Shown: positions 35,533 to 43,133, counted from the stretch's first letter. The stretch: DNA of 64,000 nucleotides from an uncultured Aquimarina sp. (GCA_947495425.1 CANLYR010000011.1:24512-88511), one strand, 5' to 3'. Translations and numbers: made by a program. The notes: generated by a model not told the origin, from the letters alone.

Positions 35533-36912
35533 ATGAATTCACACAAGATTTTCTGCTTAATTCTTACTGCGGCATTTTTATTAATTGGCTGTAGTAAAGA
35601 TGAAGTTGTAGATTCGGTAGATACCGATTCAGAAATTAGTCAAGAAGAAACTTCTTCAAAAGCTCTAAAACAGATTGGATCAGGAGTAATGATGCAAGCA
35701 TTTTATTGGGATGTACCAGCAGGAGGAACCTGATGGAATGTAATAAAAGGTAAAGTAGGGGCATGGAGCAACGCTGGTATAGATGCTATTTGGTTACCTC
35801 CAGTTAGTAAAGCTCAAAATGGAAAATTCTCCATGGGATACGATCCATTTGATTATTATGATTTTGACCAGTATAACCAAATGGGTAGCACAGAAACACG
35901 CTTTGGATCGAAGTCAGAGTTGCAATCTTTAATCACTAGCGCCCATAATAATAGACTAAGTGTCATTGCAGATATAGTAATCAACCATAATAGCGGTGGT
36001 GATCTTGAATCTAATGAGTTTGCAGGAAAAAATACATACACAAAATTCACACCCTTATCAGGTAATTTTAATCGAACAAAGTATGATTTTCATCCTAATG
36101 ATCAATATAATTCTGATAGTGGATTTTTTGGTGGTTTTCCTGATTTGAGCCACAATAAACCGTATGTTCAGGATTGGCTATGGAAACGATCTAATTCTGT
36201 GGCTAAATACTACAAAAATACAATGAAGTTTGATGGATGGAGATTTGATTATGTAAAAGGATTCGAACCTTGGGTTGCAAGAGAGTTTAATAGAGCAGTA
36301 GGAGGATTTGCAGTAGAAGAGTATTGGGATGGCAACGTAAATACACTCAATTGGTGGGTTAATCAGGCACAAATGTCTGCCTTTGATTTTGGTTGCTATT
36401 ATAAAATGAGAGATGCATTTATGGGAAATAACCTGAATGCACTTAATGGTGATATGCTCTGGAAAAGAAACTCTTCGAGGGCAGTTACCTTTGTAGCAAA
36501 TCATGATACAGACGAAATTATTAACAATAAACTATTAGCCTATGCTTATATATTAACGCACGAAGGATATCCGGCAATTTTCTATAGAGATTATGAAGAA
36601 TGGCTGAATAAAAGTAAAATGAATAATTTAATTTGGATTCATAATAACCTTGCAGGCGGAAACACCTCTAATTTATGGACAGATAATGATGAGTATATTG
36701 CTCGAAGAAATGGAGGTAATGGTAAAAATGGTTTGATCGTCTATATCAATAACGCTAATTCAACAAAAGAGAGGTGGATACAAACAAACTGGTCTAGTAA
36801 AAAAATTAAAGACTTTACAGGTAATTCAAATTGGGAGCCAACTACTCAAGGGGACAAATGGGTGAAGATTCAGGCACCGCCAAAAAGTTACTCGGTTTGG
36901 TCTTTAAAATAA
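35533..36912 (+). pseudogene. GH13 alpha-amylase lipoprotein interrupted by one in-frame TGA
   Basis: The frame begins with a lipoprotein signal (FLLIGC) and the first amylase block MMQAFYWDVPAGGT, then a TGA at 35731-35733. The same frame continues without shift to 36912. Homologous GH13_7-type amylases (as in Thermococcales) have GG-x-WW here, so the TGA replaces the first Trp (TGG to TGA). All later catalytic elements are intact: DGWRFDYVKG (nucleophile Asp), EEYWD (acid/base Glu) and VANHDTDEI (transition-state Asp). It looks like a recent nonsense mutation, or a sequencing error. Residues after the stop could only be made by readthrough or from the ATG at 35833, which would lack the first strand. 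Confidence 0.85.
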
Positions 36913-36924
36913 ATCGAAAAAAAC

Positions 36925-36954
36925 TTTGCAGATAATAGTTTTACATTATCTTTG
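36925..36954 (+). promoter_or_regulatory. rpsU promoter
   Basis: TTTG at 36925-36928 and TATCTTTG at 36947-36954 are separated by 18 bp, an excellent match to the Bacteroidota TTG-N17-23-TAnnTTTG consensus. The leader to the rpsU ATG is about 25 nt. Confidence 0.8.
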
Positions 36955-36970
36955 CATCCTAATTTTTAAA

Positions 36971-36980
36971 GAAAGGAGGT
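36971..36980 (+). promoter_or_regulatory. Near-perfect Shine-Dalgarno site of rpsU
   Basis: AGAAAGGAGGT ends at 36980, 6 nt before the ATG at 36987, and is complementary to 11 nt of the 16S rRNA tail (ACCTCCTTTCT). None of the neighbouring genes has a comparable site. In Bacteroidota ribosomes bS21 helps hide the anti-SD, so this SD on the bS21 gene fits known autoregulation. Confidence 0.85.
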
Positions 36981-36986
36981 CCAACT

Positions 36987-37181
36987 ATGTTAATTATACC
37001 AATAAAAGACGGAGAAAATATAGATAGAGCGTTAAAACGTTTTAAGCGTAAATTCGATAGAACGGGTACGATGCGTCAGCTACGTAAGCGTCAGGCATTT
37101 ACAAAACCTTCTGTAGAGCGAAGAGCTCAGATACAAAAAGCTGAATATATCCAGCATTTAAGAGATCAAGAAGAAATTTAA
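36987..37181 (+). CDS. rpsU: 30S ribosomal protein bS21
   Basis: 64 residues, with the family N-terminus MLIIPIKDGENIDRALKRFKRKFDRTGTM and a basic C-terminal helix. In Bacteroidota bS21, with bS18 and bS6, covers the 3' tail of 16S rRNA and sequesters the anti-Shine-Dalgarno sequence. The strong SD upstream would favour translation by ribosomes lacking bS21, a feedback loop known in this order. Own promoter at 36925-36954 and terminators downstream. Confidence 0.95.
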   Translation: MLIIPIKDGENIDRALKRFKRKFDRTGTMRQLRKRQAFTKPSVERRAQIQKAEYIQHLRDQEEI

Positions 37182-37189
37182 AAAGTTGA

Positions 37190-37235
37190 AACGCAAGTCT
37201 GTAATTTTTTCTTAATTGAAAAGACTTCGTTTTTC
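37190..37235 (+). terminator. First hairpin after rpsU
   Basis: AACGCAAGTCT (37190-37200) pairs with AGACTTCGTT (37222-37231) with one bulged base, followed by TTT. It is a likely rpsU terminator 9 bp after the stop. Confidence 0.6.
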
Positions 37236-37249
37236 AGTATAATAAAATA

Positions 37250-37298
37250 CCGTTAGGATTCAGAAAGTTTCATACTTTTGTGTTCTAACGGTTTTTTT
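37250..37298 (+). terminator. Second rpsU terminator superimposed on the xerC promoter
   Basis: CCGTTAG (37250-37256) pairs with CTAACGG (37285-37291), followed directly by a run of seven T (37292-37298) and then the xerC ATG. The 28-nt loop contains the -7 element TACTTTTG (37273-37280). Transcription of xerC would thus begin inside the terminator's 3' arm, giving a leader of only about 12 nt. Confidence 0.6.
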
Positions 37299-38189
37299 AT
37301 GCTAATTTCTGAGTTTATAGATTATTTACTTCTTGAAAAAAAATATGCTACGCTTACAGTTTCAGCTTACAAAACCGATCTACTGTCTTTTTTAGAATTT
37401 TATCAAAAAGAATTTGATAATGATAAGATATTCGAAGCAACTTATCCTCAAATTCGTTCTTGGATCGTTACACTAGTGGATAATGGTATTTCTAATCGAA
37501 GCATTAATAGAAAGATGTCTTCGTTGAAAGCGTACTATAGATTTTTGCTTAAAATTGAGCAAATTGATAAAAATCCACTAGCCAAACATCAAGCATTAAA
37601 GGCTCCTAAAAAACTTCAAATCCCTTTTTCTGCAGCTGAAGTCGACACTGTTTTGAACCAATTGGAAAATAGTCAGGATTTTGAAAGTGTCAGAGATAGA
37701 TTAATAGTTGAACTTTTTTATGCGACTGGTATTCGTAGGATTGAACTGGTTAATCTCCAGCTTTCTGATTTAGATATGAGTAATCGGCAAATAAAAGTAG
37801 TAGGGAAGAGAAGTAAAGAAAGGTATTTGCCCTTGCTTGTATCCGTTTGTGAAACATTAGCGTTGTATCTAGAGTTGAGGTTAGGTGTTGTTAAAGAGGA
37901 TAATGCTTCTTTTTTATTGCTGACCAAAAAAGGAGTTAAAATCTATGAAACACTTGTGTATCGAATCATAAATAGCTATTTTAGTAAGGCATCTTCAAAG
38001 GTAAAAAAGAGTCCACATATTTTAAGGCATTCGTTTGCAACTCATTTACTTAATGAAGGCGCTGATTTAAATGCTGTAAAAGAATTACTTGGTCATTCCA
38101 GTTTAGCAGCTACTCAAGTGTATACCCAACATAGTGTGGCTCAACTAACAAAAGTTTATAAACAATCTCACCCGAGGAATAAAAAGTAA
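37299..38189 (+). CDS. xerC: Tyrosine recombinase XerC-like
   Basis: About 296 residues from ATG 37299 (an upstream TTG at 37278 would start within the terminator stem). The N-terminal SAM-like DNA-binding domain is followed by a catalytic domain with the Arg of ATGIRRIELVNL, Lys of VVGKRSKERYLPL, HILRHSFATHLL (H-x-x-R), LLGHSSLAATQVYTQHS (His and the nucleophile Tyr). The length and its place next to core genes point to the housekeeping chromosome-dimer recombinase rather than a phage integrase. XerC versus XerD cannot be settled here. Confidence 0.85.
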   Translation: MLISEFIDYLLLEKKYATLTVSAYKTDLLSFLEFYQKEFDNDKIFEATYPQIRSWIVTLVDNGISNRSINRKMSSLKAYYRFLLKIEQIDKNPLAKHQALKAPKKLQIPFSAAEVDTVLNQLENSQDFESVRDRLIVELFYATGIRRIELVNLQLSDLDMSNRQIKVVGKRSKERYLPLLVSVCETLALYLELRLGVVKEDNASFLLLTKKGVKIYETLVYRIINSYFSKASSKVKKSPHILRHSFATHLLNEGADLNAVKELLGHSSLAATQVYTQHSVAQLTKVYKQSHPRNKK

Positions 38190-38255
38190 AAGACAAGTTG
38201 ATTTCTTGTCGATCTTTCAGCTCAAAATATTGTTCAACCAATTAAATTAACACTT

Positions 38256-38558
38256 ATGAAAGTGAACTTGCAATCCGTGAATTTTAATGTAGATCAAAAG
38301 TTGGTAGATTTTACTCAAACTAAATTAGATAAGCTTGAGAATCATTTTAATCGTATTATTCATGCAGATGTATTCCTAAAAGTTATGAATACAAGTGGTA
38401 AAGAAAATAAAATTACAGAAATTTTATTAAGTGTGCCAGGGGATGAATTTATAATTAAAAAAATCAATAAAACTTTTGAAGGAGGTGTGGATGAGTGTGT
38501 TAGTTCACTAGAAAGACAATTAAAAAAACGTAAGGAAAAATTAAATGCACATGTTTGA
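38256..38558 (+). CDS. hpf: Ribosome hibernation-promoting factor (HPF/YfiA family)
   Basis: 100 residues, the short form. The N-terminal MKVNLQSVNFNVDQKLVDFTQTKLDKLENHF pattern and LERQLKKRKEKLNAH end match ribosome-associated inhibitors that bind the 30S decoding region in stationary phase. It ends in TGA. A small hairpin GACAAG/CTTGTC (38192-38210) is in the 66-bp gap before it. It is about 100 bp upstream of tRNA-Thr. Confidence 0.88.
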   Translation: MKVNLQSVNFNVDQKLVDFTQTKLDKLENHFNRIIHADVFLKVMNTSGKENKITEILLSVPGDEFIIKKINKTFEGGVDECVSSLERQLKKRKEKLNAHV

Positions 38559-38579
38559 TTATTTTTTCCTAAAATAGTT

Positions 38580-38637
38580 TTGCGTAAAAAATAAATTATT
38601 ATACATTTGCAGTCCGTTAGAAATAGCGGACTTTTTT
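38580..38637 (+). promoter_or_regulatory. tRNA-Thr promoter overlapping the hpf terminator
   Basis: TTG at 38580-38582 and TACATTTG at 38602-38609 (spacing 19) are an excellent promoter. Immediately after it, AGTCCG (38611-38616) pairs with CGGACT (38627-38632) followed by six T (38632-38637), a terminator for hpf. The predicted start of the tRNA transcript lies within this hairpin. Confidence 0.7.
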
Positions 38638-38658
38638 ATGTTCTAAACATAGTGAAAA

Positions 38659-38732
38659 GCCGATGTAGCTCAGCTGGCTAGAGCAGCTGATTTGTAATCA
38701 GCAGGTCGTGGGTTCGAGTCCCTCCATCGGCT
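38659..38732 (+). tRNA. tRNA-Thr (TGT)
   Basis: The complete cloverleaf is visible: acceptor GCCGATG / CATCGGC, D-arm GCTC/GAGC, anticodon stem GCTGA/TCAGC with loop TTTGTAA (anticodon TGT), T-arm with GTTCGAGTC, discriminator T. CCA is not encoded. Own promoter upstream. Its 3' end is copied twice downstream. Confidence 0.97.
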
Positions 38733-38966
38733 CTTGAAATATTGAAATTTGCAAGGGAGTTTTCTAGTTTGAACTATGTTTAAGCTGTACGAAAACTAGG
38801 GACGAGAAGTTTATCCTGAGCAATGTCGAAGGGAGTCCCTCCATCGGCTCTTGAAATATTGAAATTTGCAAAGGAGTTTTCTGGCTTGAAGTATGCTTGA
38901 GCTATACGAAAATTAGGGACGAAAAGTTTATCCTGAGCAATGTCGAAGGGATTCCCTCCATCGGCT
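38716..38966 (+). repeat. 117-bp tandem repeats carrying the tRNA-Thr 3' end
   Basis: The tRNA 3' segment GAGTCCCTCCATCGGCTC begins at 38716, recurs at 38833, and recurs as GATTCCCTCCATCGGCT at 38950, exactly 117 bp apart each time. The two units (about 90 per cent alike by eye) also share TTGAAATATTGAAATTTGCA after the tRNA end, and both finish with TATCCTGAGCAATGTCGAAGG just before the next copy. No ORF is present. The remainder of the 358-bp space to tRNA-Tyr holds only the tRNA-Tyr promoter. Confidence 0.9.
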
Positions 38967-39013
38967 TAAAAAAGTTGAAATTTAGTAAATTGTAAAGCTT
39001 TTTTGGTGAAATT

Positions 39014-39042
39014 TTGAATTGTGAAAAAAAACACTATTTTTG
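39014..39042 (+). promoter_or_regulatory. Promoter of the tRNA-Tyr/Gly/Thr-tuf unit
   Basis: TTG at 39014-39016 and TATTTTTG at 39035-39042, spacing 18 bp, match the Bacteroidota consensus. It lies about 50 bp before tRNA-Tyr. Confidence 0.75.
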
Positions 39043-39090
39043 CACACTCAAATTTCATAAGTTCATATTGAAATTTTGAATATATTAATC

Positions 39091-39172
<82 letters not shown>

Positions 39173-39215
39173 CAATTAATTTTAAAAACATAAATCAGAA
39201 ATTCTGGTTTGTAAT

Positions 39216-39288
39216 GCGGGAGTAGCTCAGTTGGTAGAGCGTCAGCCTTCCAAGCTGAATGTCGCCAGTTCGAACCTGGTCTCCCGCT
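39216..39288 (+). tRNA. tRNA-Gly (TCC)
   Basis: 73-nt cloverleaf: acceptor GCGGGAG / CTCCCGC, anticodon stem TCAGC/GCTGA with loop CTTCCAA (anticodon TCC), T-arm with AGTTCGAACCT, discriminator T. It follows tRNA-Tyr by 43 bp in the same transcript. Confidence 0.97.
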
Positions 39289-39411
39289 CTCAACAGAGCT
39301 AATTTTGATGACTATACGTTAAAATTGGATTTTTAAAATAGCTATAATGATGAATTAGATTTCTTTCTAAGCAATGAAGGCATTCTGATTTATCATTATA
39401 CTTATTAAAAA

Positions 39412-39483
39412 GCCGGTGTAGCTCAGGGGTAGAGCGTTTCCTTGGTAAGGAAGAGGTCACGAGTTCAAATCTCGTCATTGGCT
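39412..39483 (+). tRNA. tRNA-Thr (GGT)
   Basis: 72-nt cloverleaf: acceptor GCCGGTG / CATTGGC (one G-T pair), anticodon stem TTTCC/GGAAG (with a closing G-T) and loop TTGGTAA (anticodon GGT), T-arm with AGTTCAAATCT, discriminator T. It directly precedes tuf, the typical bacteroidotal order. Confidence 0.95.
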
Positions 39484-39540
39484 CTTAGTGCAAAGCATAA
39501 ATTGAACACTAATATATAACTAAGATTAAATAAATTAATT

Positions 39541-40728
39541 ATGGCAAAGGAAACTTTTGATCGTTCCAAACCGCACTTAAATATTGGTACTATTGGACAC
39601 GTTGATCACGGTAAAACGACTTTAACTGCTGCTATTACCAAAGTATTAGCTGATGCAGGTCTTTCTGAAGCAAGAGATTTCGATCAAATCGATAATGCTC
39701 CTGAAGAAAAAGAAAGAGGTATTACTATTAACACATCTCACGTAGAATATCAAACAGAGAATCGTCACTACGCTCACGTTGACTGTCCAGGTCACGCCGA
39801 TTACGTAAAGAACATGGTTACTGGTGCAGCTCAAATGGATGGTGCGATATTAGTAGTTGCCGCTACTGATGGTCCTATGCCACAAACTCGTGAGCACATC
39901 CTTTTAGGTCGTCAGGTTGGTATTCCTAGAATCGTTGTATTCATGAATAAAGTGGATATGGTCGATGACGAGGAATTACTAGAATTAGTAGAAATGGAAA
40001 TTAGAGACTTATTATCTTTCTATGAGTACGATGGAGATAATGGTCCTGTAATTGCTGGTTCAGCTCTAGGTGCTCTTAACGGAGAACAAAAATGGGTTGA
40101 CACGGTTATGGAATTGATGAAGCATGTTGATGAGTGGATCGAATTGCCTAAGCGTGACGTAGAAAAAGATTTCTTAATGCCAATTGAAGATGTATTCTCT
40201 ATTACTGGTCGTGGTACTGTTGCAACGGGTCGTATAGAAACTGGAATCGCTAATACTGGTGATCCTGTAGAGATTATTGGTATGGGAGCTGAGAAGCTAA
40301 CGTCTACAATAACAGGTATCGAGATGTTCCGTCAAATCCTTGACAGAGGAGAAGCTGGTGATAATGCTGGTATCTTATTAAGAGGTATTGAGAAAACTCA
40401 GATTTCTCGTGGTATGGTAATTACTAAACCAGGATCTGTAACTCCACATAAAAAATTCAAAGCTGAGGTGTATATCCTTAAGAAAGAAGAAGGTGGACGT
40501 CACACTCCATTCCATAACAACTACCGTCCTCAGTTTTATGTACGTACAACTGATGTAACTGGAAATATTGCACTTCCTGATGGCGTTGAAATGGTAATGC
40601 CAGGTGATAACTTAACAATCACAGTTGAGCTAATCCAAACAATTGCAATGAATGTTGGTCTTCGTTTTGCTATCCGTGAAGGTGGTAGAACAGTAGGTGC
40701 CGGTCAGGTAACTGAAATTTTAGACTAA
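39541..40728 (+). CDS. tuf: Elongation factor Tu
   Basis: 395 residues, complete. G1 [10 protein letters not shown]3 DCPGHADY, G4 NKVDM and G5 SALG loops of the GTPase domain are intact, followed by domains II and III (GAEKLTST..., [30 protein letters not shown]). It carries aminoacyl-tRNA to the ribosome. Transcribed with the three upstream tRNAs. The hairpin at 40752-40777 separates it from tRNA-Trp. Confidence 0.99.
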   Translation: MAKETFDRSKPHLNIGTIGHVDHGKTTLTAAITKVLADAGLSEARDFDQIDNAPEEKERGITINTSHVEYQTENRHYAHVDCPGHADYVKNMVTGAAQMDGAILVVAATDGPMPQTREHILLGRQVGIPRIVVFMNKVDMVDDEELLELVEMEIRDLLSFYEYDGDNGPVIAGSALGALNGEQKWVDTVMELMKHVDEWIELPKRDVEKDFLMPIEDVFSITGRGTVATGRIETGIANTGDPVEIIGMGAEKLTSTITGIEMFRQILDRGEAGDNAGILLRGIEKTQISRGMVITKPGSVTPHKKFKAEVYILKKEEGGRHTPFHNNYRPQFYVRTTDVTGNIALPDGVEMVMPGDNLTITVELIQTIAMNVGLRFAIREGGRTVGAGQVTEILD

Positions 40729-40751
40729 TACAATATAGTATATATAAGTGT

Positions 40752-40777
40752 AAGGTATTCATTAAGGTGAATACCTT
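40752..40777 (+). terminator. Hairpin between tuf and tRNA-Trp
   Basis: Perfect 10-bp stem AAGGTATTCA (40752-40761) / TGAATACCTT (40768-40777), 6-nt loop. It has no T-run (GACTT follows), so it may be a processing or attenuation structure as well as a terminator. It lies 13 bp before tRNA-Trp. Confidence 0.6.
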
Positions 40778-40790
40778 GACTTATGTATAT

Positions 40791-40863
40791 ACGGGTTTAG
40801 CTCAGTTGGTAGAGCACTGGTCTCCAAAACCAGGTGTCGGGAGTTCGAGCCTCTCAACCCGTG
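40791..40863 (+). tRNA. tRNA-Trp (CCA)
   Basis: 73-nt cloverleaf: acceptor ACGGGTT / AACCCGT, anticodon stem CTGGT/ACCAG with loop CTCCAAA (anticodon CCA), T-arm with AGTTCGAGCCT, discriminator G. The 3' end is duplicated 111 bp downstream. It stands between tuf and secE. Confidence 0.97.
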
Positions 40864-40977
40864 CTTAGAAATGTTAATGGTTTCGTTTGAGATATAGCTT
40901 TTCTGAATAAAGATGATTAACGAGGTGAGAAGCCTGTCCTGAGCATAGTCGAGGGGAAAACCTCTCAACCCGTGCTT
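40850..40977 (+). repeat. 111-bp element bounded by copies of the tRNA-Trp 3' end
   Basis: CCTCTCAACCCGTGCTT at 40850-40866 (tRNA 3' end plus 3 nt) is repeated exactly at 40961-40977. The intervening sequence ends in GAGAAGCCTGTCCTGAGCATAGTCGAGGGGA, nearly the same as the end of the tRNA-Thr units (GAGAAG...TCCTGAGCA..GTCGA.GGGA). The rest differs. No ORF is present. Confidence 0.85.
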
Positions 40978-41130
40978 TTAAAAAACATATGAAAAACTTT
41001 AAAAGTAAAGTTAATTAAGTTTTTATAGGTATTCAATTATTATTCTTTAGTGAATTGTGATTGTGTTTAATGATGAATTTTATACGAAATAGAAATTTTA
41101 TGTTCTAATCGTGAGAAAAAAATATACAAG

Positions 41131-41328
41131 ATGGCTGGATTAATAAATTACATTACAGAATCATATAGCGAGTTAAAAAATCACGTTACCTGGACTCCTT
41201 GGGCAGAAGCTCAAAGGCTTACCCTGGTTGTGATTGTTTTTTCAGTTATTTTTTCTCTGGCTATTTGGGGAATAGATACAGTATTTAGTAATGTGATAGA
41301 GTATTATTTTACTTTAGTTAAATCATAA
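41131..41328 (+). CDS. secE: Protein translocase subunit SecE
   Basis: 65 residues, the short single-TM form. ITESYSELKNHVTWTPWAEAQR is the amphipathic cytoplasmic helix, and LTLVVIVFSVIFSLAIWGID the membrane segment. Part of the SecYEG channel. Conserved position upstream of nusG, 9 bp before it. Confidence 0.95.
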   Translation: MAGLINYITESYSELKNHVTWTPWAEAQRLTLVVIVFSVIFSLAIWGIDTVFSNVIEYYFTLVKS

Positions 41329-41337
41329 ATAGTTAAC

Positions 41338-41892
41338 ATGGCCGAGGTGGATAATTCAAAGAAGTGGTACGTTGTAAGAGCGGTAAGTGGTCAGGAAAAT
41401 AAAATTAAAGACTATATAGAGCGAGAAATAGCGCATATGGGTCTTGAAGATTATGTTTCTCAGATTCTTGTTCCTACCGAGAAGGTGGTTCAGATTCGTA
41501 ATGGAAAAAAAATAAACAAAGAGCGCGTATATTTTCCAGGTTATGTGATGATAGAGGCTAATTTGTCTGGAGAAATACCACACATCATTAAATCAATTAA
41601 TGGTGTAATTGGTTTTCTGGGTGAAGTAAAAGGAGGAGATCCGGTGCCGCTCAGAAAGGCAGAAATTAATAGAATGCTTGGTAAGGTAGACGAGCTTGCA
41701 GTAAAAACTGATAATGTTGCGATCCCTTACACATTAGGCGAAACAGTAAAAGTAATTGATGGACCATTCAATGGATTTAATGGTACTGTTGAAAAAGTAA
41801 ATGAAGAAAAGCGTAAGCTTGAGGTAATGGTTAAAATCTTTGGAAGAAAAACACCATTAGAATTGAGTTATATGCAAGTTGAAAAAGTATAA
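41338..41892 (+). CDS. nusG: Transcription termination/antitermination factor NusG
   Basis: 184 residues. NGN domain (WYVVRAVSGQENKIKDYIEREI, PGYVMIEANL) at residues 8-115 and a KOW domain (GETVKVIDGPFNGFNGTVEKVNEEKRKLEV) at about 128-180. Binds RNA polymerase and couples it to Rho or the ribosome. In an operon with secE. Confidence 0.97.
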   Translation: MAEVDNSKKWYVVRAVSGQENKIKDYIEREIAHMGLEDYVSQILVPTEKVVQIRNGKKINKERVYFPGYVMIEANLSGEIPHIIKSINGVIGFLGEVKGGDPVPLRKAEINRMLGKVDELAVKTDNVAIPYTLGETVKVIDGPFNGFNGTVEKVNEEKRKLEVMVKIFGRKTPLELSYMQVEKV

Positions 41893-41913
41893 TAACTGTT
41901 ACATTATATATCC

Positions 41914-41950
41914 AGAATTGTTCTCTTGCTTCCAATCATAGAACAATTCT
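41914..41950 (+). promoter_or_regulatory. Leader hairpin before rplK
   Basis: Perfect 11-bp stem AGAATTGTTCT (41914-41924) / AGAACAATTCT (41940-41950), loop of 15 nt, 17 bp before the rplK ATG. No T-run. Because L1 represses rplKA through its mRNA leader in other bacteria, this is a candidate L1 target, or an RNA-processing site. Confidence 0.5.
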
Positions 41951-41967
41951 AATTTAAAATTAGAAAA

Positions 41968-42405
41968 ATGGCTAAAGAGTTAAGTAAGGTTGTAAAATTA
42001 CAAGTACGTGGTGGAGCGGCAAACCCATCCCCACCAGTTGGACCTGCTTTAGGTGCTGCCGGAGTAAATATCATGGAATTCTGTAAGCAATTCAATGGTA
42101 GAACACAAGATAAAGCTGGTAAAGTATTACCAGTTGTTATTAATGTATACAAAGACAAATCTTTTGACTTTGTTATAAAAACTCCTCCTGCAGCTGTTCA
42201 GATACTGGAAGCAGCAAAACAGAAAAAAGGTTCTGGAGAGCCTAATCGTAAAAAAGTAGCAAGTGTTACTTGGGATCAAGTTCGTACAATAGCAGAAGAT
42301 AAAATGGCAGATTTAAATGCATTTACCGTTGAGTCAGCTATGAAAATGATTGCTGGTACTGCTCGTTCAATGGGTGTAACTGTAAAAGGACAGGCTCCTT
42401 TTTAA
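41968..42405 (+). CDS. rplK: 50S ribosomal protein L11
   Basis: 145 residues. The N-terminal domain has [33 protein letters not shown], the proline-rich loop that meets thiostrepton and EF-G. The C-terminal RNA-binding domain ends [23 protein letters not shown]. Part of the GTPase-associated centre. Eighteen bp before rplA. Confidence 0.98.
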   Translation: MAKELSKVVKLQVRGGAANPSPPVGPALGAAGVNIMEFCKQFNGRTQDKAGKVLPVVINVYKDKSFDFVIKTPPAAVQILEAAKQKKGSGEPNRKKVASVTWDQVRTIAEDKMADLNAFTVESAMKMIAGTARSMGVTVKGQAPF

Positions 42406-42423
42406 TCCAAAAACGTTTACAAA

Positions 42424-43122
42424 ATGGCAAAAGTAACAAAAAAACAAAAAGAAGCGAATGCTAAGGTTGATAGCAACAAAGCATATTCAGTAGATGAAGC
42501 TTCTTCTTTAATAAAAGAAATAACAAGCGTAAATTTTGATGCCTCTGTAGATCTTGCCGTTCGTTTGAACGTTGATCCACGTAAAGCTAATCAAATGGTG
42601 CGTGGTGTGGTAACTTTACCTCACGGGACAGGAAAAGATGTTAAAGTTTTAGCATTGGTAACACCAGATAAAGAAGCCGAAGCTAAAGAAGCAGGCGCAG
42701 ATTTCGTTGGTCTTGATGAATACCTTGAAAAGATCAAAGGTGGATGGACAGATGTTGATGTGATTATTACTATGCCTAGTGTTATGGGTAAATTAGGACC
42801 ATTAGGTAGAGTATTAGGACCTCGTGGATTAATGCCTAACCCAAAAACAGGTACCGTAACTATGGATGTGGCCAAAGCTGTTTCTGATGTAAAAGCAGGT
42901 AAGATTGACTTCAAAGTGGATAAGACCGGTATTGTTCATGCAGCTATAGGGAAATCATCTTTTGATGCTGAAAAAATAGCAGGAAACGCTAAAGAATTAT
43001 TAACAACATTAGTGAAGTTGAAACCACAGACTTCTAAAGGAGTATATATTAAATCCATATATATGTCCTCTACGATGAGTCCTGGTGTGGAGATTGATTC
43101 TAAAAACTACGCGGGTAATTAA
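42424..43122 (+). CDS. rplA: 50S ribosomal protein L1
   Basis: 232 residues. Typical blocks: [59 protein letters not shown] and the C-terminal [18 protein letters not shown]. Builds the mobile L1 stalk and represses its own operon in other bacteria. Only 11 bp separate it from rplJ, so there is no room for a separate L10 leader. Confidence 0.98.
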   Translation: MAKVTKKQKEANAKVDSNKAYSVDEASSLIKEITSVNFDASVDLAVRLNVDPRKANQMVRGVVTLPHGTGKDVKVLALVTPDKEAEAKEAGADFVGLDEYLEKIKGGWTDVDVIITMPSVMGKLGPLGRVLGPRGLMPNPKTGTVTMDVAKAVSDVKAGKIDFKVDKTGIVHAAIGKSSFDAEKIAGNAKELLTTLVKLKPQTSKGVYIKSIYMSSTMSPGVEIDSKNYAGN

Positions 43123-43133
43123 GATAAACGATT

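Noticed and set aside
35731..35733. TGA in the amylase as a selenocysteine or Trp codon
   Set aside because: Homologs have Trp, no selenocysteine context is seen, and TGA ends several intact genes here (for example hpf, DUF962 and the PspC gene).
37299..38189. xerC as integrase of an element inserted at the neighbouring tRNAs
   Set aside because: Its length, conserved place by rpsU/hpf and lack of phage genes fit the housekeeping recombinase. A link to the tRNA-end repeats is not supported.
38716..38966. Extra tRNA genes or a CRISPR in the tRNA-Thr repeat
   Set aside because: Only the 3' 17-18 bases of the tRNA recur. No cloverleaf 5' half is present, and there are just two full units.
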